NCBI GenBank assembly: GCA_016874735.1 | Contig: VGTI01000022.1 | Location: 1 to 59,242 of the forward strand | Source of the DNA: Deltaproteobacteria bacterium | Lineage (GTDB): Bacteria; Bdellovibrionota_B; Oligoflexia; Oligoflexales; CAIYRB01 | Direction: 5' to 3' | Length of the DNA: 59,242 nucleotides | Program-made: the position numbers and the translations under genes | In this document: positions 1-8,075 of the stretch, one piece after another | Layout: every line of letters begins with the position of its first letter | Numbering within the stretch: position 1 is the first letter of the stretch | The notes under the pieces: generated by a model | What the model was told of the DNA's origin: nothing | Seen by the model: only the letters and a program-made list of their open reading frames with translations | Databases searched by the model: none

Positions 1-80
1 CCGGATTGAACAGCCTTCACGGCTCGAATGCGAATAGCTTCGAGCGCTTCATGACTAAGTTGTCGACCGTCGAGCGCCAT
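1..80 (-). CDS. IS630-type transposase, N-terminal part, cut by the window edge
   Basis: Reading the minus strand from position 80 gives 26 residues beginning MALDGRQLSHEALEAIRIRA and running off the left edge. A DGR-LSHE-LE-IRIRAV opening followed by a helix is typical of IS630-family transposases, whose N-terminus is a helix-turn-helix that binds the element ends. An in-frame ATG at 92 is an alternative start; there is a stop at 96-98. The rest of the element, including the DDE catalytic domain, would lie left of the window. The element end should fall between about 81 and 150, but I cannot identify a terminal inverted repeat with only one end visible. Confidence 0.6.
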   Translation of the reverse strand, partial: MALDGRQLSHEALEAIRIRAVKAVQS

Positions 81-158
81 GACAGGGATCATACATCATG
101 ACCGCATACTTTTGCACCTGTTAATAAGGCCGGGCAAGTTGCGACGGCTCATATCACG

Positions 159-452
159 ATGACGCAAGTTGGGGACGAAAGTGGGAGCCTAGTGATCGTA
201 CTAGACGACGTAAGAAAACCGAAACCCATGCCGATGCCGATAGGCGCCTGTACGGAGGCAGCATACCATAATCTTCCACCAGTCTGCGTTATCGTCGGGA
301 AGTCTCTTATTTACCGACTCGAGCGTCGGGTTCAAGATCCCAACACCTGTCAGTTGGTACTGCCCGTCGGTGTGCAAGAGGTAGACGCCAAGTTCTGCCA
401 GTCTCCACAACCCAAAGCAATTGGCGGCTACACAGTGCCAGTGTCCTTCTAG
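159..452 (+). CDS. Hypothetical protein, possibly the 3' remnant of a gene cut by an IS
   Basis: A 97-residue reading frame opens at ATG 159, but the frame is already open from position 102 and has no convincing ribosome-binding site. It is followed 30 bases later by a very strong rho-independent terminator on the same strand, which supports real transcription in this direction. The product has four cysteines and alternating beta-type stretches, as in a small exported or periplasmic domain, but it has no signal peptide. Because an IS630-type transposase points away from it just upstream, it may be the C-terminal piece of a gene whose front was displaced by the insertion. No family was recognised. 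Confidence 0.4.
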   Translation: MTQVGDESGSLVIVLDDVRKPKPMPMPIGACTEAAYHNLPPVCVIVGKSLIYRLERRVQDPNTCQLVLPVGVQEVDAKFCQSPQPKAIGGYTVPVSF

Positions 453-481
453 AGTATCCTTTTAAAGTATGTATCGTTTAA

Positions 482-528
482 GGTCAGTTTGAGCAGATAA
501 TTATTTGCTCAAACTGACCGTCTTTTTT
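482..528 (+). terminator. Strong rho-independent terminator
   Basis: A perfect 14-base-pair stem (482-495 with 506-519) with a 10-base loop is followed by GTC and six T residues at 523-528. The T tract makes it a plus-strand terminator for the small gene ending at 452. On the minus strand, where the exported-protein gene ends at 554, the stem is followed by TTAAACG, so it would work less well in that direction. Confidence 0.9.
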
Positions 529-553
529 GGCAAGCTTTACCGGCACTGAGTGA

Positions 554-1261
554 TTACTCAGCTTCGACCGGCAAGAAGCGGTAGCCACCCTTATTGGATG
601 GATAGCGAAACTTTTGGCTCATCGGGTGCGACGGATAAGGGCAAGGAGTCGCGTTATGCTGAGCCAGTGCGAGCACACCCACTTGCTTATTGTAACCACC
701 GATCGGTGAGACTTCGACCGGAATCACATTGACCAGCGTTGTGTCGCAAGTCTCTAGGTAGGTCACCGTGACCTCGACTTCGTCCTCACTCACAGGCTCT
801 TGCTGAATACCGAGGATCCGCGCTGGGTATAGTTCCGCTGCGTCGCTCTTGGTCGGAGCGATAGCCACCAGGGGCCGCGTTACCGTGTCTGGCTCTACGT
901 TCAGGCTTAGTTCTTTAGCCTCTTCAGGGCAGTTGCACTGGTCGCAGCGGGTGCCGCTCATGATGGCGCCTACTGCTACAGGCGCTGGTGCCTCGGGATC
1001 GATACGTGGCAGGTATTTAAATACCAAATTCTCAAAATACTCGGTGCACTGTTTGGCGTACGTAATCTTGACAGGGCCGCCAGCAGGAGCGATCTCACTA
1101 GGTTCGAAATTGATCACGCGACCTAAAAATAAGCGCATGGGTTGTGACGTGACATTGAGTTCTGGGAGACTCTTGGCGTGACTCGCGCTCGTCAGCGCTA
1201 GAGTAGCCATCAGTGAAAGTCCAGAGATTTTGAGTGTTGAAAACATGCGACATTGAGTCAT
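554..1261 (-). CDS. Exported hypothetical protein
   Basis: This is a 235-residue protein with a signal peptide: a short basic N-terminus, a hydrophobic stretch around residues 13-27, and a likely cleavage after SASHA. The ATG at 1261 is preceded by GGAG at a 7-base spacing, which favours it over the internal ATG at 1246. The mature part is beta-rich and carries several cysteines, including a CDQCNC cluster near residue 105. These may form disulfides or bind a metal. It is probably periplasmic or outer-surface. I recognise no family. It stands alone, divergent from nothing, and its 3' end faces the terminator at 482-528. Confidence 0.7.
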   Translation of the reverse strand: MTQCRMFSTLKISGLSLMATLALTSASHAKSLPELNVTSQPMRLFLGRVINFEPSEIAPAGGPVKITYAKQCTEYFENLVFKYLPRIDPEAPAPVAVGAIMSGTRCDQCNCPEEAKELSLNVEPDTVTRPLVAIAPTKSDAAELYPARILGIQQEPVSEDEVEVTVTYLETCDTTLVNVIPVEVSPIGGYNKQVGVLALAQHNATPCPYPSHPMSQKFRYPSNKGGYRFLPVEAE

Positions 1262-1392
1262 GAGTCGTCTCCAGCATGGGCAGTCACAAAGACTGGGGGG
1301 TGAACATTACGTTCACGTTTGTGCAGGATTCATGCCGACTTGTCAGTAGCGATCATTGTAAAACTTTTTTAAATCCAAAGGTCTGGGCTGAC

Positions 1393-2499
1393 TCAAAGGG
1401 ATGCAAATGCCGCCGCTAAGTCGTCAACGATTTGCTGTGTAGGTTCGAGTCCCACAGAGAGGCGCACGAGATCGCGGGGCGTTTCCGTATCGGCACGCTC
1501 CATTGAGGCTCGATGTTCGATCAGGGTCTCGACACCACCTAGGCTGGTCGCACGATGGATTTTGTGCACATTAGCGACAAGTCTCTGTGCCGAAGCCTCA
1601 CCTCCGCTTACTTGAAACGAGACGACACCACCACCGCCGCGCATTTGTGTCCGGGCTAATGCACACTGGGGATGGCTTGGCAACCAGGGGTAGTGGACCT
1701 CGGTGACGCGTGCATGCTGCGCGAGAAATTCCGCTATCTTGAGAGCACTGTCGTTTTGCGTTTGGATCCTAAGCTGCAAAGTTGCCAGGCTGCGACTGGT
1801 CAACCAGCAGTCAAAGGGTGCAGGGACGCCCCCGCCACACACTTGGATCGTGCGCAGACGCTCCGCTAAGGGACCATGCTCACGCGTAATGAGGACGCCT
1901 CCCAATACGTCAGAATGGCCGTTGATGTACTTGGTCGTGGCATGCAGCACTACATCGCAACCAAACAGGAGGGGGTTTTGATTGAGCGGTGACGCCATCG
2001 TGTTGTCACAGACCACCCAGGCGCCATGTGCATGTGCTAAGGCAGCGAGCCCGGTTAAATCAGACAGCCTAAGGCGGGGGTTAGATGGTGTTTCGATCCA
2101 CAGTAGTTTGGTGTGAGGCGTCATGGCGCTGCGCACGACTTCTAAATCAGTCATGTCGACTAAGCTGTAGGAGAGGCCCCAACGGGGAAAGATCTCGTGC
2201 ATCAAACTCAGCGTGCCGTGATAACACTCCTGCGGTAGTACCACATGATCACCGCTCTGCAGGGCAAGCAGGGCCGCCATCGATGCCGCCATGCCAGAGG
2301 CAAATGACAGCGCCACGGCACCGTGCTCTAATTTGCGCAGAGCCTCTTCGAGCTGCGAACGATTAGGATTATTATGCCGCGTGTAAAAATAGCCGGAGGC
2401 AAAACTACCGTCGCCCTCACGGACAAAGGTCGTACTGAGCTCAATCGGCGCGACGACGGCTCCACTCGGCTTTCTAGGTGAACCGTCAAGCTTTGTCAT
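1393..2499 (-). CDS. Trans-sulfuration-type PLP enzyme (Cys/Met metabolism family)
   Basis: The 368-residue protein belongs to the fold-type I PLP family that includes cystathionine gamma-synthase, cystathionine beta/gamma-lyase and O-acylhomoserine sulfhydrylase. Visible signatures are the SxYxYxR-like YFYTRHNNPNRSQLE near residues 38-52, SFASGMAA (65-72) that binds the phosphate, CDNTMASP with Asp165 at the pyridine nitrogen, and HATTKYINGHSD with the Schiff-base Lys190. Length is slightly below the usual 380-400 residues. The exact reaction cannot be read from sequence; lyase and synthase are both possible. It lies 35 bases after fabD on the same strand, and its ATG has GAGG upstream. No riboswitch is visible. 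Confidence 0.9.
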   Translation of the reverse strand: MTKLDGSPRKPSGAVVAPIELSTTFVREGDGSFASGYFYTRHNNPNRSQLEEALRKLEHGAVALSFASGMAASMAALLALQSGDHVVLPQECYHGTLSLMHEIFPRWGLSYSLVDMTDLEVVRSAMTPHTKLLWIETPSNPRLRLSDLTGLAALAHAHGAWVVCDNTMASPLNQNPLLFGCDVVLHATTKYINGHSDVLGGVLITREHGPLAERLRTIQVCGGGVPAPFDCWLTSRSLATLQLRIQTQNDSALKIAEFLAQHARVTEVHYPWLPSHPQCALARTQMRGGGGVVSFQVSGGEASAQRLVANVHKIHRATSLGGVETLIEHRASMERADTETPRDLVRLSVGLEPTQQIVDDLAAAFASL

Positions 2500-2534
2500 A
2501 CGGGCCTCACGCTACAGAGCTACGGAGCAAAAAA

Positions 2535-3467
2535 TCAACTGAGAGCTGTAATGGTCTCACGCACATCGTCAGTGTGGCGCAACTGCACATCACGAGGTAG
2601 CGATTTGCGCGCTAGGCCAAACAGCACTTTGCCGGGGCCAATCTCGACATAGTCACGACAACCCGCTGCGTATGCGCGATCAAGGCTCTGCGTCCACTTA
2701 ACGGGACTATTAATCTGCGCCACCAGCAGGTCAGCCACGTACTGATCGCTGATCTCGGCTGTGAGATTCGGGATGACGCGCGTAGGGGTGGTGTGAAACT
2801 TGGATGCCGTCAGGAGGGGCTCCATGGCCACGCGTGCCGGCTGCATCAGAGAGGAGTGGAAAGGCGCACTCACGGGCAGCATGACGAAACGCAGGCCGCT
2901 AGCTTCAAGTCCCGCGCACAAGCGATCTACCGCCGTTTTATGCCCAGCGACAACCAGCTGCTGCGGTGAGTTGAAGTTGACAACCTCAACGACCGAGTCC
3001 TTCTGCGATGCAGCGACACACCTTGCTTGAAGGTCATCGGCCGCCACATTGACCACAGCCGCCATAGCTCCGACACCCGCTGGGACCGCTGCCTGCATGG
3101 CCTCACCGCGCTGGCGCACCAAGAACACAGCACGGGCGAAATCAAGTTTGCCGGCAGCGACAACCGCAGAGTACTCGCCGAGACTGTGACCCGCAAAAAG
3201 ACTGGGCTCAATCCCCGTCTCGCCTTGCAGCACGCGCCAAGTGGCGATACTCACGGTCAAAATACAAGGCTGAGTGTTAGCCGTCAGCTTTAGCTCGTCC
3301 TCTGGCCCATCCAGGCACAGACGACGAATGCTCAGCTTGGCAGCATCCTCAGCCTCTTCGAACACGGACCTTACAGCAGGAAACTCGGAAAGTAACTGCC
3401 GGCCCATTCCCACAAATTGGGAACCCTGGCCGGGGAACATTGCCAGCATCTGACCGCTGTAAGCCAT
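2535..3467 (-). CDS. fabD: Malonyl-CoA:ACP transacylase FabD
   Basis: FabD moves the malonyl group from CoA to acyl carrier protein, supplying the extender unit for fatty acid synthesis in the cytoplasm. The 310-residue protein has the N-terminal GQGSQ motif (13-17) that forms the oxyanion hole, the nucleophile elbow GHSLGEYSAV with Ser95, and a C-terminal FHSSLM segment carrying the catalytic His. The length is normal for the family. It follows rpmF by about 30 bases, consistent with the widespread rpmF-fatty acid gene linkage, but plsX and fabH are absent from between them. AAGGAT precedes the ATG by about 10 bases. Confidence 0.97.
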   Translation of the reverse strand: MAYSGQMLAMFPGQGSQFVGMGRQLLSEFPAVRSVFEEAEDAAKLSIRRLCLDGPEDELKLTANTQPCILTVSIATWRVLQGETGIEPSLFAGHSLGEYSAVVAAGKLDFARAVFLVRQRGEAMQAAVPAGVGAMAAVVNVAADDLQARCVAASQKDSVVEVVNFNSPQQLVVAGHKTAVDRLCAGLEASGLRFVMLPVSAPFHSSLMQPARVAMEPLLTASKFHTTPTRVIPNLTAEISDQYVADLLVAQINSPVKWTQSLDRAYAAGCRDYVEIGPGKVLFGLARKSLPRDVQLRHTDDVRETITALS

Positions 3468-3497
3468 CCGTGCTTATCCTTAATTAGCCGTCGATGG

Positions 3498-3716
3498 TTA
3501 TCCTTCGACGTTGAAGTCCTCGCCGCCGAGGTCGCCCTTGACCTTCGGTTGCACAACTACTTTACCCTTGTAGTTGCCGCAGTTTTTGCAAACAGTGTGC
3601 GCGAGTTTTGCTTCGCCGCAAGCTGTGCAGTAGGCAAAGCTCGTCGCCTTAAGTGCATGATGTGCACGGCGCATGTCGCGTTTGGAAGCTGAGATTCTAA
3701 ACTTTGGGACTGCCAT
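3498..3716 (-). CDS. rpmF: 50S ribosomal protein L32
   Basis: The 72-residue basic protein starts [20 protein letters not shown], the classic L32 opening, and carries the zinc-ribbon pair CTAC and CKNC at about residues 30-33 and 43-46. L32 binds 23S rRNA near the peptidyl transferase centre. All four cysteines are present, so this is the zinc-binding paralogue type. The C-terminal tail ([12 protein letters not shown]) is slightly longer and more acidic than in many species. It sits between the GYF-domain gene and fabD in a minus-strand run. In many proteobacteria rpmF follows yceD directly, but here yceD is divergent and 1.8 kb away. Confidence 0.97.
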   Translation of the reverse strand: MAVPKFRISASKRDMRRAHHALKATSFAYCTACGEAKLAHTVCKNCGNYKGKVVVQPKVKGDLGGEDFNVEG

Positions 3717-3805
3717 GACCCGACTCCAAAAATAATCATAGGCACAAAAAATCGAAGCTCCCTCTTAGCTTGAGTGTCACCGAAAGGCAAGACCCTAGAT
3801 GGGAT

Positions 3806-5323
3806 TTATTTGACCCCGTTGAGGATGATTTTCGTGCCGCCTTCAGATTTGCGCACAGATCCGCTGAGATAGACCGACCCACTGCTGCGCTCTAGGGCCG
3901 GCCCCCACACCTTCTTAAAGAATGTACCCCGGACTGTGCCCGAAGGACCGCTGAACATGAGTGTGCAGGCTGGGGCGCACTGGCTGAGTGCTGTGCGATC
4001 GAATGACATCGGTCCGAAGTTCTGCACCTGTGCGCCGTCAGCCAGGCTGTCGATACTTCTAGTCCCGCCGCTGGCTTGGCGCGGGGCCGCTGACTGGACG
4101 GTGTTGATCGGAGCGCGGGCACTCAGGCCTACAGCCATAACTGGCTGAGTCCGTGAGCGTTCTGGCCGAGTTACCGTGACCCGCGTCATGCTGGACTGGC
4201 TGCCACGGCGGCTGGGCTGTGGTCGCGTTTGTCGGCGCGCGGTTTGGGTGCGCAGGGGAGGACTTTTCACGGGTGCCACCGTACCGCCAATGCGACCTGT
4301 GCGACTCGCTGGCCGCTCAAAAGACCTGGTCACCACTGGTTCTTCGGCAGCATCTTCCACTTCGACAGCGGTACCCAGCATGGGAGGCGCCGGAATCGGT
4401 AACCTAGTTTCGCTCGGAGGCGGCGGGACATCGTCAAACGCAGGCTCGTCCTTGGAGGTTGCAGGACCAATTTTCCCTGGTTTTTTCGGATTCTTCTTGA
4501 GGTTCGTGGTACTCGCATTAACGACCGCAAGCGTCGGTGATCGCGTCAGCTTCGTGTCCCAAATGAGAACCGCCGCGGCGCCGAGCAGCAAGAATCCGAC
4601 AAAAAGGGCGGCGATCGCCAATGGTGACACCCCCTGGACCTCGAAGGTACGGCGGGAAATTTGAGATGTGTAGCGCGGGGCGCGGGGGTGGCCGCCGAGT
4701 TCCATCGGCTTGTGCTGGCCTTCGGTATACACCGCCAGAAATTTACCTACGGAGACTTGCGCTGTTGAGCCCTCCCTCATCACGCGCACGTCTTTGGGCA
4801 ACACACCGCGGTAGAACAGCGAACGAATCTCATCGATACTTAGGGGGCCCATCGACTTCTGATCGCGGTCGCTAAGGTAGTACTGTTTCGGGTTGCGCGG
4901 GCGGCGGGCCTCGCCCCGTTTCTTACCCAGATCGCCCGCATTTTTGGCGCGCACCGTGGACTGCGCGCTGGTGGCCAGATGCAGCTGACCCTCGCCAATG
5001 GCGTGTCGATCGTTGCTAGGATGGGAACGCCCTAGCCCTGTGCCAGACAGGTCGGCATCTTTTTCATGGAATTCGTTATTACCCGGCACTTGACGTTTGA
5101 TCGCCGTCGTCGACATTTCGTCATAAACAGCCGCCGTAACCGAGAAAATTTCGTCCACCTCAAAAATTTCGCGACGCAGTGACGAACCATCCCGCGCGAC
5201 AGTGTCAAAAGGGTCAAGTGAGCCATCGCGCAGACCGGCGCGAATTTCTTCGGCCGTCATCACGCCTAGCTCTTTGTTGCCCTTATAAATGTGCCACTTA
5301 TCGCTCACGCCACCCTCGGTCAT
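3806..5323 (-). CDS. Membrane protein with two cytoplasmic GYF_2 (DUF4339) domains
   Basis: This 505-residue protein has two N-terminal GYF_2 modules. The first is around residues 9-62 (KWHIYKGNKELGVMTAEEI) and the second around 148-203 (QYYLSDRDQKSMGPLSIDEI), each with the G-P/V-hydrophobic-x-x-x-E-I core. A single transmembrane helix follows at about 233-255. Next comes a long Pro/Arg/Thr-rich disordered stretch, then a compact C-terminal domain of about 70 residues with one cysteine pair (CAPACTLMF). GYF domains usually bind proline-rich peptides, so a role in an envelope complex is possible; the partner is unknown. A GTG at 5308 preceded by GAGGG is an alternative start. It heads the run rpmF-fabD-PLP enzyme. 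Confidence 0.75.
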   Translation of the reverse strand: MTEGGVSDKWHIYKGNKELGVMTAEEIRAGLRDGSLDPFDTVARDGSSLRREIFEVDEIFSVTAAVYDEMSTTAIKRQVPGNNEFHEKDADLSGTGLGRSHPSNDRHAIGEGQLHLATSAQSTVRAKNAGDLGKKRGEARRPRNPKQYYLSDRDQKSMGPLSIDEIRSLFYRGVLPKDVRVMREGSTAQVSVGKFLAVYTEGQHKPMELGGHPRAPRYTSQISRRTFEVQGVSPLAIAALFVGFLLLGAAAVLIWDTKLTRSPTLAVVNASTTNLKKNPKKPGKIGPATSKDEPAFDDVPPPPSETRLPIPAPPMLGTAVEVEDAAEEPVVTRSFERPASRTGRIGGTVAPVKSPPLRTQTARRQTRPQPSRRGSQSSMTRVTVTRPERSRTQPVMAVGLSARAPINTVQSAAPRQASGGTRSIDSLADGAQVQNFGPMSFDRTALSQCAPACTLMFSGPSGTVRGTFFKKVWGPALERSSGSVYLSGSVRKSEGGTKIILNGVK

Positions 5324-5535
5324 CTTGACGGCTCTGCGCCTCCGTCCCTGGTATCGGAAAGTTGCTTGAGAAGTTCAGTAGTTGACCACTAGAGTGCACC
5401 GCGCCAGCGGTTAGCTGATGGGACAAAAATGGTGGAATTGCTCTTGCTAAATCAGGCCCAAAGGGCTAGACGAGGGGCCGGTTGGGTGAGTCTCCAACTA
5501 GTAAGTGGAACAAGCGCTAATCTAGGTAGTTGAAC

Positions 5536-6081
5536 ATGCGTCTTGCGGTCGCCGCGATAAATGGCCAGATAGAAGTCACAATTAAGGGTAATGAGCCCTG
5601 GTTGGAGGCACTCTATCGCGATTTTCCTTTACCAGGTGGTACGGGCGAGGCAGCTTTGTTGTCGGGCGTGTTAAAGCTGCGGGTGGAAGAAGCGGGTAGT
5701 GTCCACGTGACGGGCCACCTCAGCTACGCCCCCATTGTCAGCTGTAGTCGCTGTGACAAGGCGATCGCATGGCCTCTAGCCTGTGATGTCGATGTGCGTT
5801 ATCTACCCGAGCAGATCAACGATCTAGAGCGGGAAAAGAACCTAAGTCGTAATGACCTAGATGCGTACTTTTTGGATGGGGACGAGGTCGATCTCGAACA
5901 ACTCATTACCGATACCGTCGAGCTAGCGCTGCCAAGTCGCTTCGTGCTGGCTGACGCCAAAGGGGAAAGATGTCGGGTATGCGCAGTGTCGGTGGCTGAC
6001 GGGCGCGTGTACGGGGCGGCGGATGATACTTCGCAAAGTTCGCCGTTTGCCGCTCTTAAAGGGTTGAAGTTGAAGCAGTAG
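5536..6081 (+). CDS. yceD: YceD/DUF177 family protein
   Basis: This is a 181-residue member of the YceD (DUF177) family, linked in bacteria and plastids to 23S rRNA accumulation and usually encoded next to rpmF. The core CSRCDKAIAWPL motif (about residues 73-84) gives one CxxC, and a second CRVC lies near residue 153. They could form a zinc site. Acidic patches such as LDGDEVDLEQLITDTVEL are typical of the family. ATG 5536 is preferred because AGGT lies 8 bases upstream; a TTG at 5530 is less well placed. It is divergent from the GYF gene and heads the rpsB-tsf-pyrH-frr run rather than preceding rpmF. Confidence 0.85.
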   Translation: MRLAVAAINGQIEVTIKGNEPWLEALYRDFPLPGGTGEAALLSGVLKLRVEEAGSVHVTGHLSYAPIVSCSRCDKAIAWPLACDVDVRYLPEQINDLEREKNLSRNDLDAYFLDGDEVDLEQLITDTVELALPSRFVLADAKGERCRVCAVSVADGRVYGAADDTSQSSPFAALKGLKLKQ

Positions 6082-6098
6082 GCGAGTAGGTTAGGGTG

Positions 6099-6176
6099 CC
6101 GCTGGCATCAGGTGCCAAGCGGAATTAATAGGCGGGTCGTCTGGAATGAAGGTGTGCTCAGGCACTTTGGACGACC
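6099..6176 (+). promoter_or_regulatory. Two-hairpin leader before rpsB
   Basis: Two hairpins occupy the leader between yceD and rpsB. The first pairs CCGC-TGGCA with TGCCA-a-GCGG (6099-6122). The second pairs GGTCGTC (6135-6141) with GACGACC (6170-6176) and has an inner AAGGTG/CACTTT stem closing an 8-base loop. Neither is followed by a T run, so they are not simple terminators. In many bacteria S2 represses its own mRNA by binding the rpsB leader, and this is a plausible equivalent. The rpsB ribosome-binding site AGGAG lies just downstream, at about 6195. Confidence 0.6.
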
Positions 6177-6207
6177 GAGGAACAACCTTCGTTAGGAGTA
6201 AATCAGG

Positions 6208-7026
6208 ATGAGCGTTACGATCAACATGAAGGACATGCTAGAAGCTGGGGCCCACTACGGTCACCAGGCGCGCCGTTGGAATCCGAAGATGAAGCCATAC
6301 ATCTTTGGCGAGCGTAACGGTGTACACATTATCGATCTGCAAAAGACCGTGCGTCTCTTCAAAGGTGCATGTGACTTTCTCGAGCGGACCACCCAACGTG
6401 GCGGTCACGTTCTATTTGTGGGCACCAAGCGCATGGCGCGGGATCTCGTTGCTGAAGAGGCGGCGCGTGCAGGTCAGTTCTACATCAATCACCGTTGGTT
6501 GGGCGGTACGCTCACCAACCTCGTGACGCTGCGTCAGTCAATCCACCGCCTCAAGCGCATTGAGAAGATGGAGCAAGACGGCACCTTTGAAAAGCTCCTC
6601 AAAAAAGAGGTGCTGGGTCTACGTCGCGAGCATGAGAAGCTGATCCGCAACTTAGGCGGCATCAAGGACATGCCAGGTCTGCCACGCGCTCTCTTTGTCG
6701 TCGATGCTCACAAAGAATCGATCGCACTGAAAGAAGCTAAGCGTCTTGGTATTCCGGTGGTGGCAATTGCCGACACCAATGCTGATCCTCATGGTATCGA
6801 CTACCTCATCCCAGGTAACGACGATAGCCTCAAGTCTATCCAACTGTTCGTGCGCACGGCCGCTGAAGCTTGCATTGCTGGTAAGCAAAAAGCTCGTGAC
6901 TTCAGTGATTCCGATGACAAGAAGTACGACTCGGTAGAAGCCGGCAAATTCCACGATAGCGAAGGCCATACCGTTGCGGTTGAGAAGGCGCGCCGTCCGG
7001 ACGACGAAGATGAAGACCTCAACTAA
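6208..7026 (+). CDS. rpsB: 30S ribosomal protein S2
   Basis: S2 is a late-assembling small-subunit protein at the head-body junction, needed with S1 for initiation. The 272-residue sequence carries the family hallmarks: [20 protein letters not shown] near the start, [27 protein letters not shown], and [20 protein letters not shown] followed by [19 protein letters not shown]. An acidic, low-complexity C-terminal tail (about residues 232-272) is longer than in E. coli. The start follows TTAGGAG at 9 bases. It heads the conserved rpsB-tsf-pyrH-frr order. Confidence 0.98.
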   Translation: MSVTINMKDMLEAGAHYGHQARRWNPKMKPYIFGERNGVHIIDLQKTVRLFKGACDFLERTTQRGGHVLFVGTKRMARDLVAEEAARAGQFYINHRWLGGTLTNLVTLRQSIHRLKRIEKMEQDGTFEKLLKKEVLGLRREHEKLIRNLGGIKDMPGLPRALFVVDAHKESIALKEAKRLGIPVVAIADTNADPHGIDYLIPGNDDSLKSIQLFVRTAAEACIAGKQKARDFSDSDDKKYDSVEAGKFHDSEGHTVAVEKARRPDDEDEDLN

Positions 7027-7069
7027 GTTTCGCTTGGTTGTTTTCATTGTCGAGTTATGAATGCTAGAG

Positions 7070-7103
7070 AACCATCGCTGCCTTAGTGGCCGCGGTGGTT
7101 TTA
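7070..7103 (+). promoter_or_regulatory. rpsB-tsf intergenic hairpin, possible attenuator
   Basis: AACCATCGC (7070-7078) pairs with GCGGTGGTT (7092-7100), using one G-T wobble, with an inner GCC/GGC pairing. The stem is followed by only four T residues. This looks like a weak terminator or attenuator that would lower tsf transcript relative to rpsB, as is known for the E. coli rpsB-tsf operon. Confidence 0.55.
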
Positions 7104-7156
7104 TGCCAGTAGATAAAAAATAAACTATATGTTGTTTGATAGAGGAAGGTGTGGAC

Positions 7157-8053
7157 ATGACGATCACCGCAGGAATGGTTAAAGATCTGCGTGAAAAGAC
7201 GGGCGTTGGTATGATGGAGTGCAAAAAGGCTCTGACTGAGACCAACGGTGATATGGACAAGGCCATTGTCTGGTTGCGCGAGCACGGCATGGCACGGGCG
7301 CAGAAAAAAGAGGGCCGCGTTGCTGCAGAGGGTGTAGTCGAAGTTTTCGTCAACCCCGAGCAAAACGCCGGCGTCTTGGTTGAGCTCAACTGTGAGACTG
7401 ACTTTGTCAGCAAGAACGAAGAATTCCGCGCTTTGGCTCACGACATCGCCAAGTTGGCATTCCAGCATAAGGCTAAAGATCATGAAGAGCTTCTCGGTCT
7501 AAAGCTGGGCGCTCAAACAGTTAAGGACAAGCTGACCGAGCTGATCGCTAAAATTGGCGAAAACATGCAAGTGCGCCGCGTGAAAGTCGTCCACACGGCG
7601 ACTGGCGTTGTCACCGGATACTCCCACATGGGTGGCCGCATTGGTACACTCGTCGTGCTCGAAGGCGCTAAAGGCGACGACGTGGTTGAGCTGGGTAAAG
7701 ATCTTGCTATGCACGTGGCGGCTGCTTCCCCTCGCTACTTGGTAGAGACCGAAGTTAATGCAAGCGAGCTAGACCAAGAGCGTGAAATTGCCCGCAAGCG
7801 CCTCGAAGAGGAAGGCAAACCCGCTGAATTGATCGAGAAGATTTTGGTCGGTCAGATGAAGAAGTTCTACAAAGAAGTTTGCTTGATTGAGCAGGCATAC
7901 GTCAAAGATCCCAACGTGACTGTACAGAAGCATGTCGACAGCCTTAAAAAGGGTCTGAAAATTGCTGGCTTTGCTCGGTTCCAGCTGGGTGAAGGCATCG
8001 AGAAGAAAAAAGAAGACTTCGCAGCAGAAGTGGCCGCGCAACTCAAGAAGTAA
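7157..8053 (+). CDS. tsf: Elongation factor Ts
   Basis: EF-Ts exchanges GDP on elongation factor Tu. The true start is ATG 7157, giving MTITAGMVKDLREKTGVG, preceded by GGAAGG at about 9 bases. An upstream in-frame TTG (7136) has no such site. The family signature MMECKKALTETNGDMDKAI covers the N-terminal UBA-like domain (residues 1-55), including the conserved TGVGMM loop. ELNCETDFVSKNEEF marks the core dimerisation-type domain that contacts EF-Tu. The length of 298 residues is close to the norm (E. coli 283). It lies between rpsB and pyrH. Confidence 0.98.
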   Translation: MTITAGMVKDLREKTGVGMMECKKALTETNGDMDKAIVWLREHGMARAQKKEGRVAAEGVVEVFVNPEQNAGVLVELNCETDFVSKNEEFRALAHDIAKLAFQHKAKDHEELLGLKLGAQTVKDKLTELIAKIGENMQVRRVKVVHTATGVVTGYSHMGGRIGTLVVLEGAKGDDVVELGKDLAMHVAAASPRYLVETEVNASELDQEREIARKRLEEEGKPAELIEKILVGQMKKFYKEVCLIEQAYVKDPNVTVQKHVDSLKKGLKIAGFARFQLGEGIEKKKEDFAAEVAAQLKK

Positions 8054-8075
8054 CACATAGAAAGACCTAAGACCC

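Noticed and set aside
6652-7413. 253-residue minus-strand open frame
   Set aside because: It lies opposite rpsB and tsf, whose products are certain, and its sequence has no recognisable domain; it is a coding shadow.
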